Shown: positions 25,626 through 33,988, counted from the stretch's first letter. The stretch: DNA of 64,000 nt from Bin87 sp965220265 (GCA_965220265.1 CBDCPM010000003.1:62001-126000); one strand, 5' to 3'. Notes: a model not told the origin generated them from the sequence alone. Numbers and translations: made by a program.

Positions 25626-25925
25626 TCAAACCCCGTGCGCTTCGTTGATGCGGTCGCAGCACGTCGGCCCGCAAGCCTTGAGATCACCGGCTCGGGTGTC
25701 GAAGCCGTGGCCGGCCGGGATCCGTTCGCCGCACCAGGCGCAGATCCTCCGCAGCAGGGCCGAGCGCAACGCTTCCGGGAATGACGCCGGGTCCAGCGTG
25801 GGCCGGTGATTGCGGCAGTACCAGTCAGCCAGATCGTCAGCGATGGCCGGTATCGACTGCTCCAGTATGTCGATGGTCAAGCTATCCTGCCATTCGGCGA
25901 AACGGCGCTCCTGGTCATCGGTCAT
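25626..25925 (-). CDS. Small zinc-ribbon-like protein upstream of the helicase
   Basis: A 99-aa protein. The N-terminal half is helical (FAEWQDSLTIDILEQSIPAI); the C-terminal half has CAWCGERI and CGPTCC, a likely four-cysteine zinc site. ATG 25925 follows GGAGG by 6 bases. It ends 14 bases before the helicase start, so they form an operon and it may be an accessory subunit. No family recognised. Confidence 0.6.
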   Translation of the reverse strand: MTDDQERRFAEWQDSLTIDILEQSIPAIADDLADWYCRNHRPTLDPASFPEALRSALLRRICAWCGERIPAGHGFDTRAGDLKACGPTCCDRINEAHGV

Positions 25926-26048
25926 AGTGACCTCCACATCCCTTCCGTGAACGTGGTCCTACGGATGGCGAATACACGCATGAACAACAGCGCGAGTGCC
26001 CGGACCATTGTGCTGAGCAATGGCCCAATGTATGAACTGCAGCCGGCA

Positions 26049-26426
26049 TCAATGATCAGTTCTGGGCGGCTTCCGCACCACGTCATCAGGGTGGTTCTCC
26101 GCATACTGCTCCAGTTTCTCCATCCCCTGCGCCAACTTGCGCGACGGCCGGATGGATGGCGTCCAGTCGATGAAGTACTCCGCCGTAAACTCCCGAGGCC
26201 CGGCCAGGGTAACGCCGCGAACCACCCAATCGGGTGGTGGCCTGCAAAAAGCGCCGTCAACGCACTGCACCACCTGGCCGGCCAGGGAGCGTTCACGTCG
26301 AAACAGTTCAAGGGCGTAGTTGGCCTTCCGGCGCGTATCGTACTGCTCTTCGGTGCGCTCCAGCGACCTTATGATGCCGCCTGGATCCCTCTTGTAGTGC
26401 CAGATGTGGAAGTGGACATCAGCCAT
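26049..26426 (-). CDS. Unknown 125-aa protein, intact tandem copy
   Basis: A 125-aa protein of unknown family: MADVHFHIWHYKRDPGG, KANYALELFRRERSLAGQVV, CRPPPDWVVRGVTLAGPREF. It is the intact member of a tandem pair; the second copy is split by the 1205-bp element at 26738-27942. A TATAAT hexamer lies on the minus strand at 26471-26476. The duplication and the insertion into only one copy give an internal reference for the undisturbed site. Function unknown. Confidence 0.65.
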   Translation of the reverse strand: MADVHFHIWHYKRDPGGIIRSLERTEEQYDTRRKANYALELFRRERSLAGQVVQCVDGAFCRPPPDWVVRGVTLAGPREFTAEYFIDWTPSIRPSRKLAQGMEKLEQYAENHPDDVVRKPPRTDH

Positions 26427-26559
26427 CGCAGTCCCCCAGCCGCCAGCGCGGACAATTGTACTCGGCTGAGATTATACAATGAGTGGGGAATGGACGTAAT
26501 GGATGTTATGCGAACCGAGGCGGGTATCGACAAGACCTGGGTCGTTACTGCGGGGTGGA

Positions 26560-26737
26560 GTCGTCGAACGGTCGCCGCAGCACGTCATCGGGGTGGTTCC
26601 GCGCATACTGCTCCAGTTTCTTCATCCCCCTGTGCCAACTTGCGCGACGGTCGGATTGATGGGGTGTCGTCGATGAAGTATTCCGCGGTCACTTCCCTTG
26701 GCCCGGCTATGGTATATCCGCGGACCACCCAATCAGG
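26560..26737 (-). pseudogene. C-terminal half of the split tandem copy
   Basis: Aligns with the last 55-60 residues of the intact gene at 26049-26426 (PDWVVRG-TIAGPRE-TAEYFID-TPSIRPSRKLAQG). It has one extra G in a G-run compared with the intact copy, so the end is also frameshifted. The N-terminal half lies at 27943-28144, on the other side of the inserted element. Confidence 0.75.
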
Positions 26738-27942
26738 GGTAGTGACGCAGTTTGAAATGGGGTATCAGAGAATTCGATAGTATTTACAACGTTGAGGAAT
26801 TATTCCCAAGGCTTGCCGTCTGGGAAGATGTCAGCTTCGGATGTTCCGCTTATCTGGTGGGTCATGTCAGCTAGGCGGTCGATGACTTCGTTGATTAGGA
26901 CCCTCAGTTCCACCTTTTGGTCTTGGTCCATGGGGCGAGGGTCACGGTTGTAGCGGTATTCGGTTGCGTAGTCGATGAGCCAGTTGCCGTAGCCAGTGGG
27001 AGAGTTCGGGTCCGTGTATGTGGTGTATTGGAGGAGGTCGTCGACGGCTTGGCGTAGTTCCTGGGCTTGAGGGTCGGTGTAGTCATGGTGGTTTTCCAAG
27101 TAGTGGTTCCAGATGCGGTTGAGATCATGGCGGAAGATCGTCGGGTCGTTGTAAGCGGAGTTGATGCCACGCAGGGCGTTCTCGACACCCTGCTGAGCTG
27201 AGAACCCCAGAAGCTTCTGGTTCCAGCTGTTTTGGTCAACCATGTCGTTGAACTGCTTGCTCCATTCGGCAGCGTTTTCTAGGCGTCGCTGGGTGGCCGG
27301 CCAGTGCATGGGGTATTCGTTGCGATAGTCGTCGTGGTGGCCCATTCTATAATCGCTCATGTAGGTTCCCCAGTGGTCGGCTTGTCCGGCGATATGTTGT
27401 TTGGCGTGGCGGAGCCTCTGAAAGTCCTTGAGCGGGATTGATACTACGTCGAGGTCGAGGGTCGGGGGATTGCTGCGCATGTATGCTTCCGCGGCTTGGC
27501 CGGCGAAGGTGTTTTGGTCTGCCTCTGGTACCGAGACGATGAGGAGGTCCAGGTCGGAATCGGGCCTGTGGTCCCCGCGGGCTCGAGATCCGTGAAGGAT
27601 GACCACACTGGGGGCGATGGCCTTCTGGATGGCCTCTGCGATCTTGATCGCGTGCGGGTCAGGAGTTTGGGGTCTTATGGGCAAGGGTTGTGAGGGCTGG
27701 GCCGTAGTTCGACTTTGCGTCGGTATTGAACTTGGTTCAACCATAGGATTCCCCTTGGTGGTTTCGCCGCGGAGTGCCCGACGATTCTATCAAAGCTGGG
27801 TGCTGAACGACGGCAACGTTACAGTTGCCGCGATTGCGGTTGTCGTTCAGCCGGCGAGTTGGCTGAGCCGAGGCTTGGCTGGGCGGTGTAACCCAGTTAC
27901 TATCCGATTCTCTGATACCCCATTTCAAACTGAGTCACTACC
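26738..27942. mobile_element. 1205-bp cassette with 43-bp terminal inverted repeats and 8-bp target duplication
   Basis: Left end 26738-26780 and right end 27900-27942 are inverted copies matching at 40 of 43 positions, each starting GGTAGTGAC. CAATCAGG is present on both sides (26730-26737 and 27943-27950). Removing the element plus one CAATCAGG restores a sequence parallel to the intact tandem copy at 26219-26260. The only gene inside is a nucleotidyltransferase (26800-27744); there is no transposase. This fits a mobile insertion cassette (a non-autonomous IS derivative with a passenger gene), moved in trans by an IS with 8-bp duplications. Confidence 0.85.
26800..27744 (-). CDS. Nucleotidyltransferase (MNT-like) with a HEPN-like C-terminal region
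   Basis: A 314-aa protein. The N-terminal half is a minimal nucleotidyltransferase: SVVILHGSRARGDHRPDSDLD gives the GS motif and the Asp pair, with a third Asp in TLDLDVV. The C-terminal half is helical (QQGVENALRGINSAYN, FRHDLNRIWNHYLENH) and resembles a HEPN or nucleotidyltransferase-substrate-binding bundle. MNT antitoxins normally AMPylate separate HEPN toxins; here both parts seem joined in one chain. It is the sole passenger of the 1205-bp element. A similar but diverged gene lies at 31946. Confidence 0.75.
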   Translation of the reverse strand: MVEPSSIPTQSRTTAQPSQPLPIRPQTPDPHAIKIAEAIQKAIAPSVVILHGSRARGDHRPDSDLDLLIVSVPEADQNTFAGQAAEAYMRSNPPTLDLDVVSIPLKDFQRLRHAKQHIAGQADHWGTYMSDYRMGHHDDYRNEYPMHWPATQRRLENAAEWSKQFNDMVDQNSWNQKLLGFSAQQGVENALRGINSAYNDPTIFRHDLNRIWNHYLENHHDYTDPQAQELRQAVDDLLQYTTYTDPNSPTGYGNWLIDYATEYRYNRDPRPMDQDQKVELRVLINEVIDRLADMTHQISGTSEADIFPDGKPWE

Positions 27943-28144
27943 CAATCAGGCGGAGGCTTGCAAAAAGTCCCATCAACGCACTGCAGCACCTGGCCCGCGA
28001 GGGAGCGTTGTCGTCGAAACATTTCCAAGGCGTAGTTGGCCTTCCTCCGTGTATCGAACTGTTCCGCCCTGCGTTCCATTGACCTGATGACACCGTCTGA
28101 GTCTCTCTGGTAAATCCAGATGTGGAAGTGGACGTCGGGCATGC
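27943..28144 (-). pseudogene. N-terminal half of the split tandem copy
   Basis: Starts at ATG 28144 with GAGGGG upstream and matches residues 1-67 of the intact gene (MPDVHFHIWIYQRDSDG, KANYALEMFRRQRSLAGQVL, PPPDWVV). Reading then runs into the inserted element for 13 foreign residues before a stop. The other half is at 26560-26737. Confidence 0.75.
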
Positions 28145-28249
28145 CAAACCCCTCGCCGGCCGCTGAGTACAATTGTACGCAGGCACTATCGCCATTGTCC
28201 ACCTTCTTCAGGGCTCCCTTTCCGCGTAGCCTCTTATACGAACCGGATC

Positions 28250-28510
28250 GGGTACCCAAATGCAGTCGCTCACCTTTGGCGGGGGATAGCTTGCCCGGCG
28301 CGTGGAGTGGGTCGCTGCTGACCCGGTTGCGGTGAGCGCACAGCAGTTGCAGATGCTCGTCGTTGTCCTGAACACCGCCACGGCGGGAACGACGTGATCC
28401 AGCTCCAAGGGGTGGAAGGGGAACTTGCGGCGGGAGCCGTTGCACCGGCGGCCGGCCGAGTTCCCCGCCAGGCAGGCGGCCACGCAGCCGCAGAACGGAT
28501 CCAGGACCAT
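28250..28510 (-). pseudogene. Methyltransferase-HNH fusion remnant
   Basis: One minus-strand frame reads MVLDPFCGCVAACLAG (methyltransferase SAM motif) and FPFHPLELDHVVPA (HNH start); the continuation DNDEHLQLLCAHRN is in another frame. This order is that of adenine methyltransferases fused to an HNH domain, heavily shortened between the two motifs and frameshifted. A decayed gene. Confidence 0.55.
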
Positions 28511-28522
28511 GTCGGCTGTGGG

Positions 28523-29026
28523 TCATGGATTTCGACGAGCTGGCGGCAGAATCAGGTCCTCAACCTTAACTTTCAGGGCGCGCGCGATTGCCGTGAGGGT
28601 TTCGGTTCGCGGGCTGTGCTCTCCCTGCTCAATGCGGGTGAGCGTTACTCTGCCGATCCCGGCGCGAGATGACAGTTCTGCCTGAGTCAAACCGGCTGCG
28701 GCACGATGCCCCCGGATACGGCCGCCCAGACTCTCGCGTGCCTGCCTGGCCTGAGCCTCCATCCGCGGCCGGTAGGTCGGATCGCAGTAGTGCCGGGCGA
28801 AGTCCCAGGGGATCTCGGACCGGTCGCCTCTAACCGTGATCAGGATCATCTCATACGGCGTGGGCAGTTCCAGGTCCTTGAGACCGCCACCTTCCGAGAC
28901 TTCGGGCAGGTCGCTAAACGGGATCAGACCCGAGCATCCATCCACAAAGGTGAGCTCGATCCCGCCGTCCAGCGCGGAGGCGGACGCCATCATCCGGTCG
29001 GCATTTGTCACCAGGGTAGTGGCCAT
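28523..29026 (-). CDS. DUF2442-XRE fusion, probable antitoxin/repressor
   Basis: A 167-aa protein. Residues 1-95 resemble DUF2442 (ALDGGIELTFVDGCSGLIPF, LPTPYEMILITV); residues 100-160 form an XRE-type HTH (LTQAELSSRAGIGRVTLTRI). GAGGTGAGGG lies just before ATG 29026. It follows the DUF4160 gene by 6 bases. DUF4160 and DUF2442 proteins are regularly paired and are thought to form a toxin-antitoxin-like unit, the HTH part serving as autorepressor; the palindrome at 29314-29334 is the likely operator. Confidence 0.8.
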   Translation of the reverse strand: MATTLVTNADRMMASASALDGGIELTFVDGCSGLIPFSDLPEVSEGGGLKDLELPTPYEMILITVRGDRSEIPWDFARHYCDPTYRPRMEAQARQARESLGGRIRGHRAAAGLTQAELSSRAGIGRVTLTRIEQGEHSPRTETLTAIARALKVKVEDLILPPARRNP

Positions 29027-29032
29027 TGTCCC

Positions 29033-29269
29033 TCACCTCGCATGAATCCGGAACCATTCTTCCCGGATGGCGGCCGCGTGGGCGTCGAAGGCCTCGAGGA
29101 TCGCGCGATAGTGACCCCCAGGAGGCTCATGGGAATATTCGCCGCTGTCCAGGAGGATCCGCGCCCAGTCTTCGTTCCCGACGCGTACGTGTACGTGGGG
29201 CGGCTCAAAATCAAATTCCCTGGTGCGGATAACGAATTGGTATTGACCTACGATGGCCACCGTCGGCAT
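29033..29269 (-). CDS. DUF4160 protein
   Basis: A 78-aa protein matching DUF4160 (MPTVAIVGQYQFVIRTREF, EPPHVHVRVG, AILEAFDAHAAAIREEWFR). ATG 29269 is chosen because GGAG lies 6 bases upstream; ATG 29275 and the first Met at 29311 are alternatives. It is the first gene of the pair with the DUF2442-XRE protein. The family is a candidate small toxin; its target is not known to me. Confidence 0.8.
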   Translation of the reverse strand: MPTVAIVGQYQFVIRTREFDFEPPHVHVRVGNEDWARILLDSGEYSHEPPGGHYRAILEAFDAHAAAIREEWFRIHAR

Positions 29270-29313
29270 ATCCATCTCCAGGGAGATCGAGCGTCGCCCT
29301 CGCGCCGGCACAA

Positions 29314-29334
29314 TTGTATCACGATATGATACAA
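29314..29334. promoter_or_regulatory. Operator palindrome of the DUF4160 operon
   Basis: Perfect 8-bp inverted repeat (TTGTATCA, 5 bases, TGATACAA), overlapping -10-like TATGAT/TATCAT hexamers 45-65 bases upstream of the DUF4160 start. A typical position and form for an XRE repressor site. Confidence 0.65.
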
Positions 29335-29439
29335 ATCTTGCCAGGATCTAGTGAGGTTGGGAACCGGTGAGTCGGGCACCGTATGCTGGCTGGCTGCGGT
29401 TACCCGCTCGTCGGTTTTGGGACAACAACCATCCCAGTG

Positions 29440-30425
29440 TTAATTCGCCTCTACGTATGACCCTGACAGGTTGCCGGGTTGGTAGCCGCTGTCGGGGTCG
29501 GCCATGCGCTGCAATACGCTCCGATGAACTTTGGCGCCATCAGGGATGTGGCGGTCCTTCGCGCCCAGCCGCCAGATGTGCCGGTCCGACCGTCGGATCT
29601 CCCCCGAATGGTCGGGGCTCAACGACTCCCTCCAACCGGGTCGCAGTTTCAATCCCTTGTCCTCAGCGTGGCTCAGCATCCATTCCAGCGTGATGTCAGA
29701 GATGTGCCGGTCAGACTCCTGCCCACCCACGTCTCCGTGGCATCCGGGGAACCACACCTGCTCTATCGTCTGGCCCGCGGGCACATCGGTCTCATCCCAC
29801 TGCGAGACACGGAAGTGGTGGCGTCTTTCATCCAGGGCCAGTGCCTGGTATCCATAGGCAACGTCGTGGTTCAGCCGATTGTTGGAAAACTGTTTTCGCC
29901 TCACCCACCCGATCGAGGCCACGGTGTCCCAGACACCGATGAAGTGAGGCTTGCACTTGCGGGAGAAACTGTACCTGAACCCGGCGGCGATCTCATTGTT
30001 GCCCTTCCCGCGGTAGATGGAGGCCATGTAGGGGACCAGGTTCTCGCTCCCCTTGGTGAGAGACCGCACTTGTGCAGCATGCCGGCCAACACCCGAACGG
30101 TGTGCGCGCCCCGGCTGTACCTGAACAGGTAGACCTGGTCCCCTGGCTCGTAGCAGGCCATGAGGTACCGGTAGGCTTCCCTGAGGTTGCCATTCAGACC
30201 CTCGCTGGTTATCCCCATGCCGGATGCTGATGCCACCAGCTTGTCCAGCAAACCGATGGTTCCGTTCCGCAACGGACTGTGCGTTCCGACGCCCGGGTCA
30301 TAGTAGGAGATTTGCTCCGGTCCGTCCTGACCCAGTCGCTCGAACAGGCGCACTATGTTGGTGTTCTTCTCAGGGGAGTCGTACTTGCGTCGCGTGCCGT
30401 CGCAGCAAACTACAATCCTTTTCAT
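29440..30425 (-). pseudogene. DUF2235 (Tle1-like) alpha/beta hydrolase, frameshifted
   Basis: Two frames together give a DUF2235 protein of about 328 aa: KRIVVCCDGTRRKYDSPEKN at the start, RYSRGAHTVRVLAGMLHKCG (normally GFSRGA, so the first Gly of the nucleophile elbow is Arg), then in the second frame GVWDTVASIGW and WFPGCHGDVGG. One base is missing at the junction near 30060-30075. DUF2235 includes type VI phospholipase effectors. A small membrane protein gene ends 25 bases upstream, so they form an operon. Inactivation or an assembly error cannot be told apart here. Confidence 0.7.
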
Positions 30426-30450
30426 GATCCATTCCCGGTCAATGCTTCGG

Positions 30451-30678
30451 CTATTTGTCGTTCATCAACGTCGTGCCCAGGCTCGACAATGCGGTGATTC
30501 CCACCGGCAGCAATCCCACGAGTGCGCCGGTGACAAACTCTGATATCTCTTTTGATGTGATTGACAGATAAACGAGGTAGACGATGCCACCGTTCAGTAT
30601 CGCAATCAAGAGCGCGATGACCAACAAGTTCACGCGCACGGGGGTGAGCCAACCGCGCTTCCCCGATTCCTCTGCCAT
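30451..30678 (-). CDS. Small two-helix membrane protein
   Basis: A 75-aa protein with two membrane segments (VNLLVIALLIAILNGGIVYL; then VTGALVGLLPVGITALSSL) separated by a short charged loop. AAAAGGAGG lies 7 bases before ATG 30678. It precedes the DUF2235 hydrolase gene in the same operon. It could anchor the hydrolase at the membrane or protect the cell from it; both are inferences. Confidence 0.7.
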   Translation of the reverse strand: MAEESGKRGWLTPVRVNLLVIALLIAILNGGIVYLVYLSITSKEISEFVTGALVGLLPVGITALSSLGTTLMNDK

Positions 30679-30899
30679 GGCGATGCCTCCTTTTTAGGCG
30701 CCGCTCGCCAACCTCGACCGGGACGCAGCTGTCCTCGCTTGGCCCGAGAAGTTCCCGGTGCTGACGCTTCTTCCGGTTGACCGCACACCGAAGTCGCAAG
30801 TGTGGTCTACCGGTGTGGGATGGTAGCCCATGAGACCGCGACGGCGCCGACTGCGCCACCGCGAGCGGGTCGAGCGGCGGGTTGACGAGCCCAAAATAA

Positions 30900-31195
30900 C
30901 GGATACGAGTATAGTGCCCCATTGGGGTGGCATCTCCAACCCAGACCATGCCGATACGGACGGTGGTGTCCAGCGCCGCGTCCAGCGCAATGGTCCGGCA
31001 CCAGTCCTCGCCCAGGCGGTCCCGCAGCTCACGCTCGATGGGAACGTCGGGTTATCGGACCAGCCGCTTGCCGGCGCGAATGGCGATGGTCTGCCCCACC
31101 AGGTGGGCCGGCGTCAGCCATGCCCCCACCTCTGCGGTCTCGATGTTCAGGGTGATCAGCGTGGTCCACGGCCGGTGCGTGGTGATGGTGTACAT
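30900..31195 (-). pseudogene. ASCH-domain remnant
   Basis: The minus strand from ATG 31195 reads HRPWTTLITLNIETAEVGAW then GQTIAIRAGKRLV, the RPW...LI...IE and IHAGK motifs of ASCH domains. An in-frame TAA at 31052-31054 interrupts it, after which IERELRDRLGEDW and IGMVWVGDA continue the domain. No intact end is visible. It follows the small cysteine protein gene (31235-31432) on the same strand. Confidence 0.6.
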
Positions 31196-31234
31196 CGGTC
31201 CACTGGGCGAGGCGTCAGGCGCGCTCCGCAATGC

Positions 31235-31432
31235 TCACTCCCGGGAAACGGCTACCACTGGACCGGCGCCGGGCTTGACCTCGGTGATGAAGCCGGCAAC
31301 CACCGCGGCTCGCAGCGCATGATGGCGGCAGTAGTCCTGGCCGGCGATGCGGTACAGGCTCTTCACGTAGACGGTGTGGGGTGTGCGGACGGGCGGTTCC
31401 AGTTCGGCGCCGCAGGCAACGCAGCTGGGCAT
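31235..31432 (-). CDS. Small cysteine/histidine protein (65 aa)
   Basis: A 65-aa protein with CVACGAEL near the start and YCRHHALRA in the middle, a probable zinc site of two Cys plus Cys/His. GGAGGTGAG precedes ATG 31432, which fixes the start. Function unknown; it resembles small zinc-ribbon proteins that accompany mobile-element genes. The palindrome cluster at 31548-31640 lies upstream, between it and the divergent nucleotidyltransferase gene. Confidence 0.6.
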   Translation of the reverse strand: MPSCVACGAELEPPVRTPHTVYVKSLYRIAGQDYCRHHALRAAVVAGFITEVKPGAGPVVAVSRE

Positions 31433-31547
31433 GGTTCTCACCTCCGGGTGATTGGTGGCGTTACCGAAATTGTAGTGAAAGCACCCCGGGACTCGTTGAT
31501 CCTTTTCCCCGGGCGGGCATCGGGACGGCGCCGTGGCCGGGGATGAA

Positions 31548-31640
31548 TTGCATTGGTATGCAATGGATACCAATGCAATCCAGGCCGCCGTCCAATCCAA
31601 TGGATAGGTATGGATACCATTGGAATGGATAGCTATCCAT
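31548..31640. promoter_or_regulatory. Cluster of three palindromes
   Basis: Three inverted repeats in 93 bp: TTGCATTGGTAT / ATACCAATGCAA (12 bp arms, 7-base spacer, 31548-31578); CCAATGG / CCATTGG (31597-31623); and the perfect 16-bp palindrome ATGGATAGCTATCCAT (31625-31640). GGATACCA and GGATAG cores recur. Likely operators between divergent genes, or a recombination site. Confidence 0.6.
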
Positions 31641-31945
31641 TCATCGCTGCCGCCGCCGCGGCTGTGATCGTGGTCCCGGAGCAGGACCGGGTGCTCCTGG
31701 TAGGCCGGCGGAAGGGCGACCCGCCGCCGAGAGCGGCTTTTCGGCCCGCCGGAGGCCGGCAAACGACGGGTAAACTGGCCCCTTGCGCACGGTTGTTCGC
31801 CGCGCGATAATTACCGTTATCGCGCATCTTTTACCCGCCGAAATCGCCCCCGAAATCCCGCCGCCGGAGACCCGACCATGACCACCATCGTCAACCACCA
31901 CCAGGTCCATCGCCGCCGGCGCGCCGGCCGGCCGGAGACGACCCC

Positions 31946-32878
31946 ATGCCGCCGGTGAGACGACACCGCATCGGCGACCAGCTGCCGTCCGTGATCCACC
32001 AGGGTCCCGATCCGGCCGCCATAGATCTCTGCCGGGACCTGGCGGTCCAGACCGACGCCCAGGCCGTCGTCCTCTTCGGCTCCCGGGCCACCGGCGGCTG
32101 GGACCAGCAGTCCGATCTCGACCTGATCATCGTTCATCCCGCTGCCGACGACGCGGATGACCGCAGGAAGGTCCTCGGACGGGTTCTGGCCGAGCTCAGG
32201 GAGCGACACTACCCGGGCCACGGCGAGTACGACAGCCTCCATCATGGAGTGGTGGATGGACAGATGGTCAAGACACCGGTGGAGTACCTCGCCGGGCGCC
32301 GCACCCTGAACCACGTCATCGCCCGCGCTACCAGGGAAGGCCGCATCTTCACCGGAGATTCCAGGGACGCGGACCGCTTCCGCCACGACGGCGACGCGTC
32401 CAACGAGTGGGAACTGGCGACCCTGAAGCGCCTCAAGCGCGCGGCCCGGGTCCACGGCAACATCGAACTGCTGCGGGACAATTTCCCCTGGTACGCCGAA
32501 GGCGACCCGCCCGCTCGCCGACACCGCCTCAATGTCCACACCGACCAGGGGCGAAATGCCCACGAGTTGCTGTGGAACTCGGGAGCGGCGCTCCTGTCCA
32601 TCCTGGGCGTCATCTATCCCCGGGACTCGGTGGCGGAGATAGCCGCCGCCATCATCCGGCACGATGCCGGCTGGTCTCGCGAGTTCCGGAGCGACCTGGA
32701 ACGCATCGACCAGTACTCCGGCTGTAGGTGCGAGGTGGTGGTAACCGATCCCATCGACGATGTGGCAGCCATGTGGAAAGATCTCGAAAGTGACCGTATC
32801 GCCCTGTGGGAACGGATCCGCGTACTCAGCGGTTACGACCTCGCTCAAGCGCAGTCGTCCTCAGATTCGCAAACTTGA
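31946..32878 (+). CDS. Nucleotidyltransferase (MNT-like) with helical C-terminal region
   Basis: A 310-aa protein with the nucleotidyltransferase signature VVLFGSRATGGWDQQSDLDL and a third acidic strand further on (GEYDSLH region). The C-terminal half (RNAHELLWNSGAALLSILG, then EFRSDLERIDQY) is a helical bundle like that of the gene at 26800, so the two are distant relatives. GGAG lies 8-10 bases before ATG 31946. A 26-codon frame starting MTTIVNHH at 31878 overlaps its start and resembles the beginning of the integrase gene that follows. A MNT-HEPN-type toxin-antitoxin function is possible but the HEPN motif is not clear. Confidence 0.7.
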   Translation: MPPVRRHRIGDQLPSVIHQGPDPAAIDLCRDLAVQTDAQAVVLFGSRATGGWDQQSDLDLIIVHPAADDADDRRKVLGRVLAELRERHYPGHGEYDSLHHGVVDGQMVKTPVEYLAGRRTLNHVIARATREGRIFTGDSRDADRFRHDGDASNEWELATLKRLKRAARVHGNIELLRDNFPWYAEGDPPARRHRLNVHTDQGRNAHELLWNSGAALLSILGVIYPRDSVAEIAAAIIRHDAGWSREFRSDLERIDQYSGCRCEVVVTDPIDDVAAMWKDLESDRIALWERIRVLSGYDLAQAQSSSDSQT

Positions 32879-32946
32879 TCGCCCGCCGCCCATGCCGAAA
32901 TGACCGTGCGCTATTCCAAGCCGCCAGACCGCCGCCGGAGAAAGTC

Positions 32947-33912
32947 ATGACCACCACCGTTAGCCAAGAGCTCGTTCCCCATCAACCCCCGTCAATCCCG
33001 GCGCTGCGGGCCGCCGACCAGGGCGTGGCTTCTTCTCTGGAGTCGGTCCTCTCCGACAACACCAGGCGCGTCTACGGGACCCAGTGGCGCATCTTCACCG
33101 GCTGGTGCGACGAGGTGGGCCTCACGTCCCTGCCCGCCGAGCCCCTCACCGTGGCCCGCTACCTGGCCGCCCGGGCGAACTCCGGCGCCAGCATCGCCAC
33201 GCTGCGGCTGGCCACGTCGGCCATCTCGAAAGCGCATGAGTGGGCAAAGCTGGAAACGCCCTGTCGGGACCCGGGCGTGCGCGCCTCTTTAAAGGGATGG
33301 GGTCGGCGGCTCTCGAAGCCTCAGCGCCAGTCCGGCGCCCTCACCGCCGACGTGCTCGCCGTGATCCGGCTCACCGCCGTCCAGCCCCGCAAGCGCGGCC
33401 GCGGCATCGAGACGCCCGAGCAAGCCTCCGAGCGAGCCAAGCTCGACCTGGCCTTGGTGGCTGTCCTGTCAGATGGGGGGTTGCGCCGGTCCGAGGCTTC
33501 GTCTCTGACCTGGGGCGACGTGCAGCGCTGGGACGACGGCAGCGGCCGCATCACCGTGGTCCGCTCCAAGACCGACGCCGAAGCCCAGGGCGCCGTGGTG
33601 GCCATCACTCCCGCCGCCATGAAAGCGTTGGAAGCCATCCGGCCGGCCGGCGTGGCCAGCGAGGAGAAGGTATTCGGGCTGTCGGAGTCGCAGATCGCCC
33701 GCAGAGTGAAGACGATTGCCAGGGCCGCCGGCCTGGCGGACTGGGAGCTTTTCAGCGGCCACAGCGGGCGGGTGGGCATGGCCCGTCGCATGGCCCAGAA
33801 CGGCGCGCCCACCCACGAGATCGAGCGTCAGGGCCGCTGGAAGCAGGGCGGCGGCATGGTCGGCCGCTATACCCGCGGCGAATCCGCCGGGTCGGCACTG
33901 CGGTATCTGTAA
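32947..33912 (+). CDS. Tyrosine recombinase/integrase B
   Basis: A 321-aa recombinase from ATG 32947 (GGAG upstream). Core-binding domain near 28-115 (SDNTRRVYGTQWRIFTGWC); catalytic Arg180/181 (GGLRRSEASSL), Lys208, GHSGR (His272, Arg275), Trp298 and Tyr308 (VGRYT). It is related to integrase A. Its last ~45 codons are repeated as a decayed copy at 35797-35945, on the far side of the AAA-TOPRIM gene, and the context of its start resembles 31857-31891 before the nucleotidyltransferase. This suggests cassettes gained or lost next to integrase genes. Confidence 0.9.
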   Translation: MTTTVSQELVPHQPPSIPALRAADQGVASSLESVLSDNTRRVYGTQWRIFTGWCDEVGLTSLPAEPLTVARYLAARANSGASIATLRLATSAISKAHEWAKLETPCRDPGVRASLKGWGRRLSKPQRQSGALTADVLAVIRLTAVQPRKRGRGIETPEQASERAKLDLALVAVLSDGGLRRSEASSLTWGDVQRWDDGSGRITVVRSKTDAEAQGAVVAITPAAMKALEAIRPAGVASEEKVFGLSESQIARRVKTIARAAGLADWELFSGHSGRVGMARRMAQNGAPTHEIERQGRWKQGGGMVGRYTRGESAGSALRYL

Positions 33913-33988
33913 GTCGGTTGCTCGGCTCGTATCGGCGTTTATGACATCGGGGTTCACCAACCGATCCTGACACAGAGTACTATCGTGG

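Noticed and set aside
23503..25809. 768-codon plus-strand frame opposite the helicase-nuclease
   Set aside because: Lies entirely over the helicase gene, whose motifs are complete on the other strand; composition typical of antisense frames.
31878..31958. 26-codon frame MTTIVNHH before the nucleotidyltransferase gene
   Set aside because: Considered as a leader peptide; more likely a start-region remnant similar to integrase B, so not annotated as a gene.
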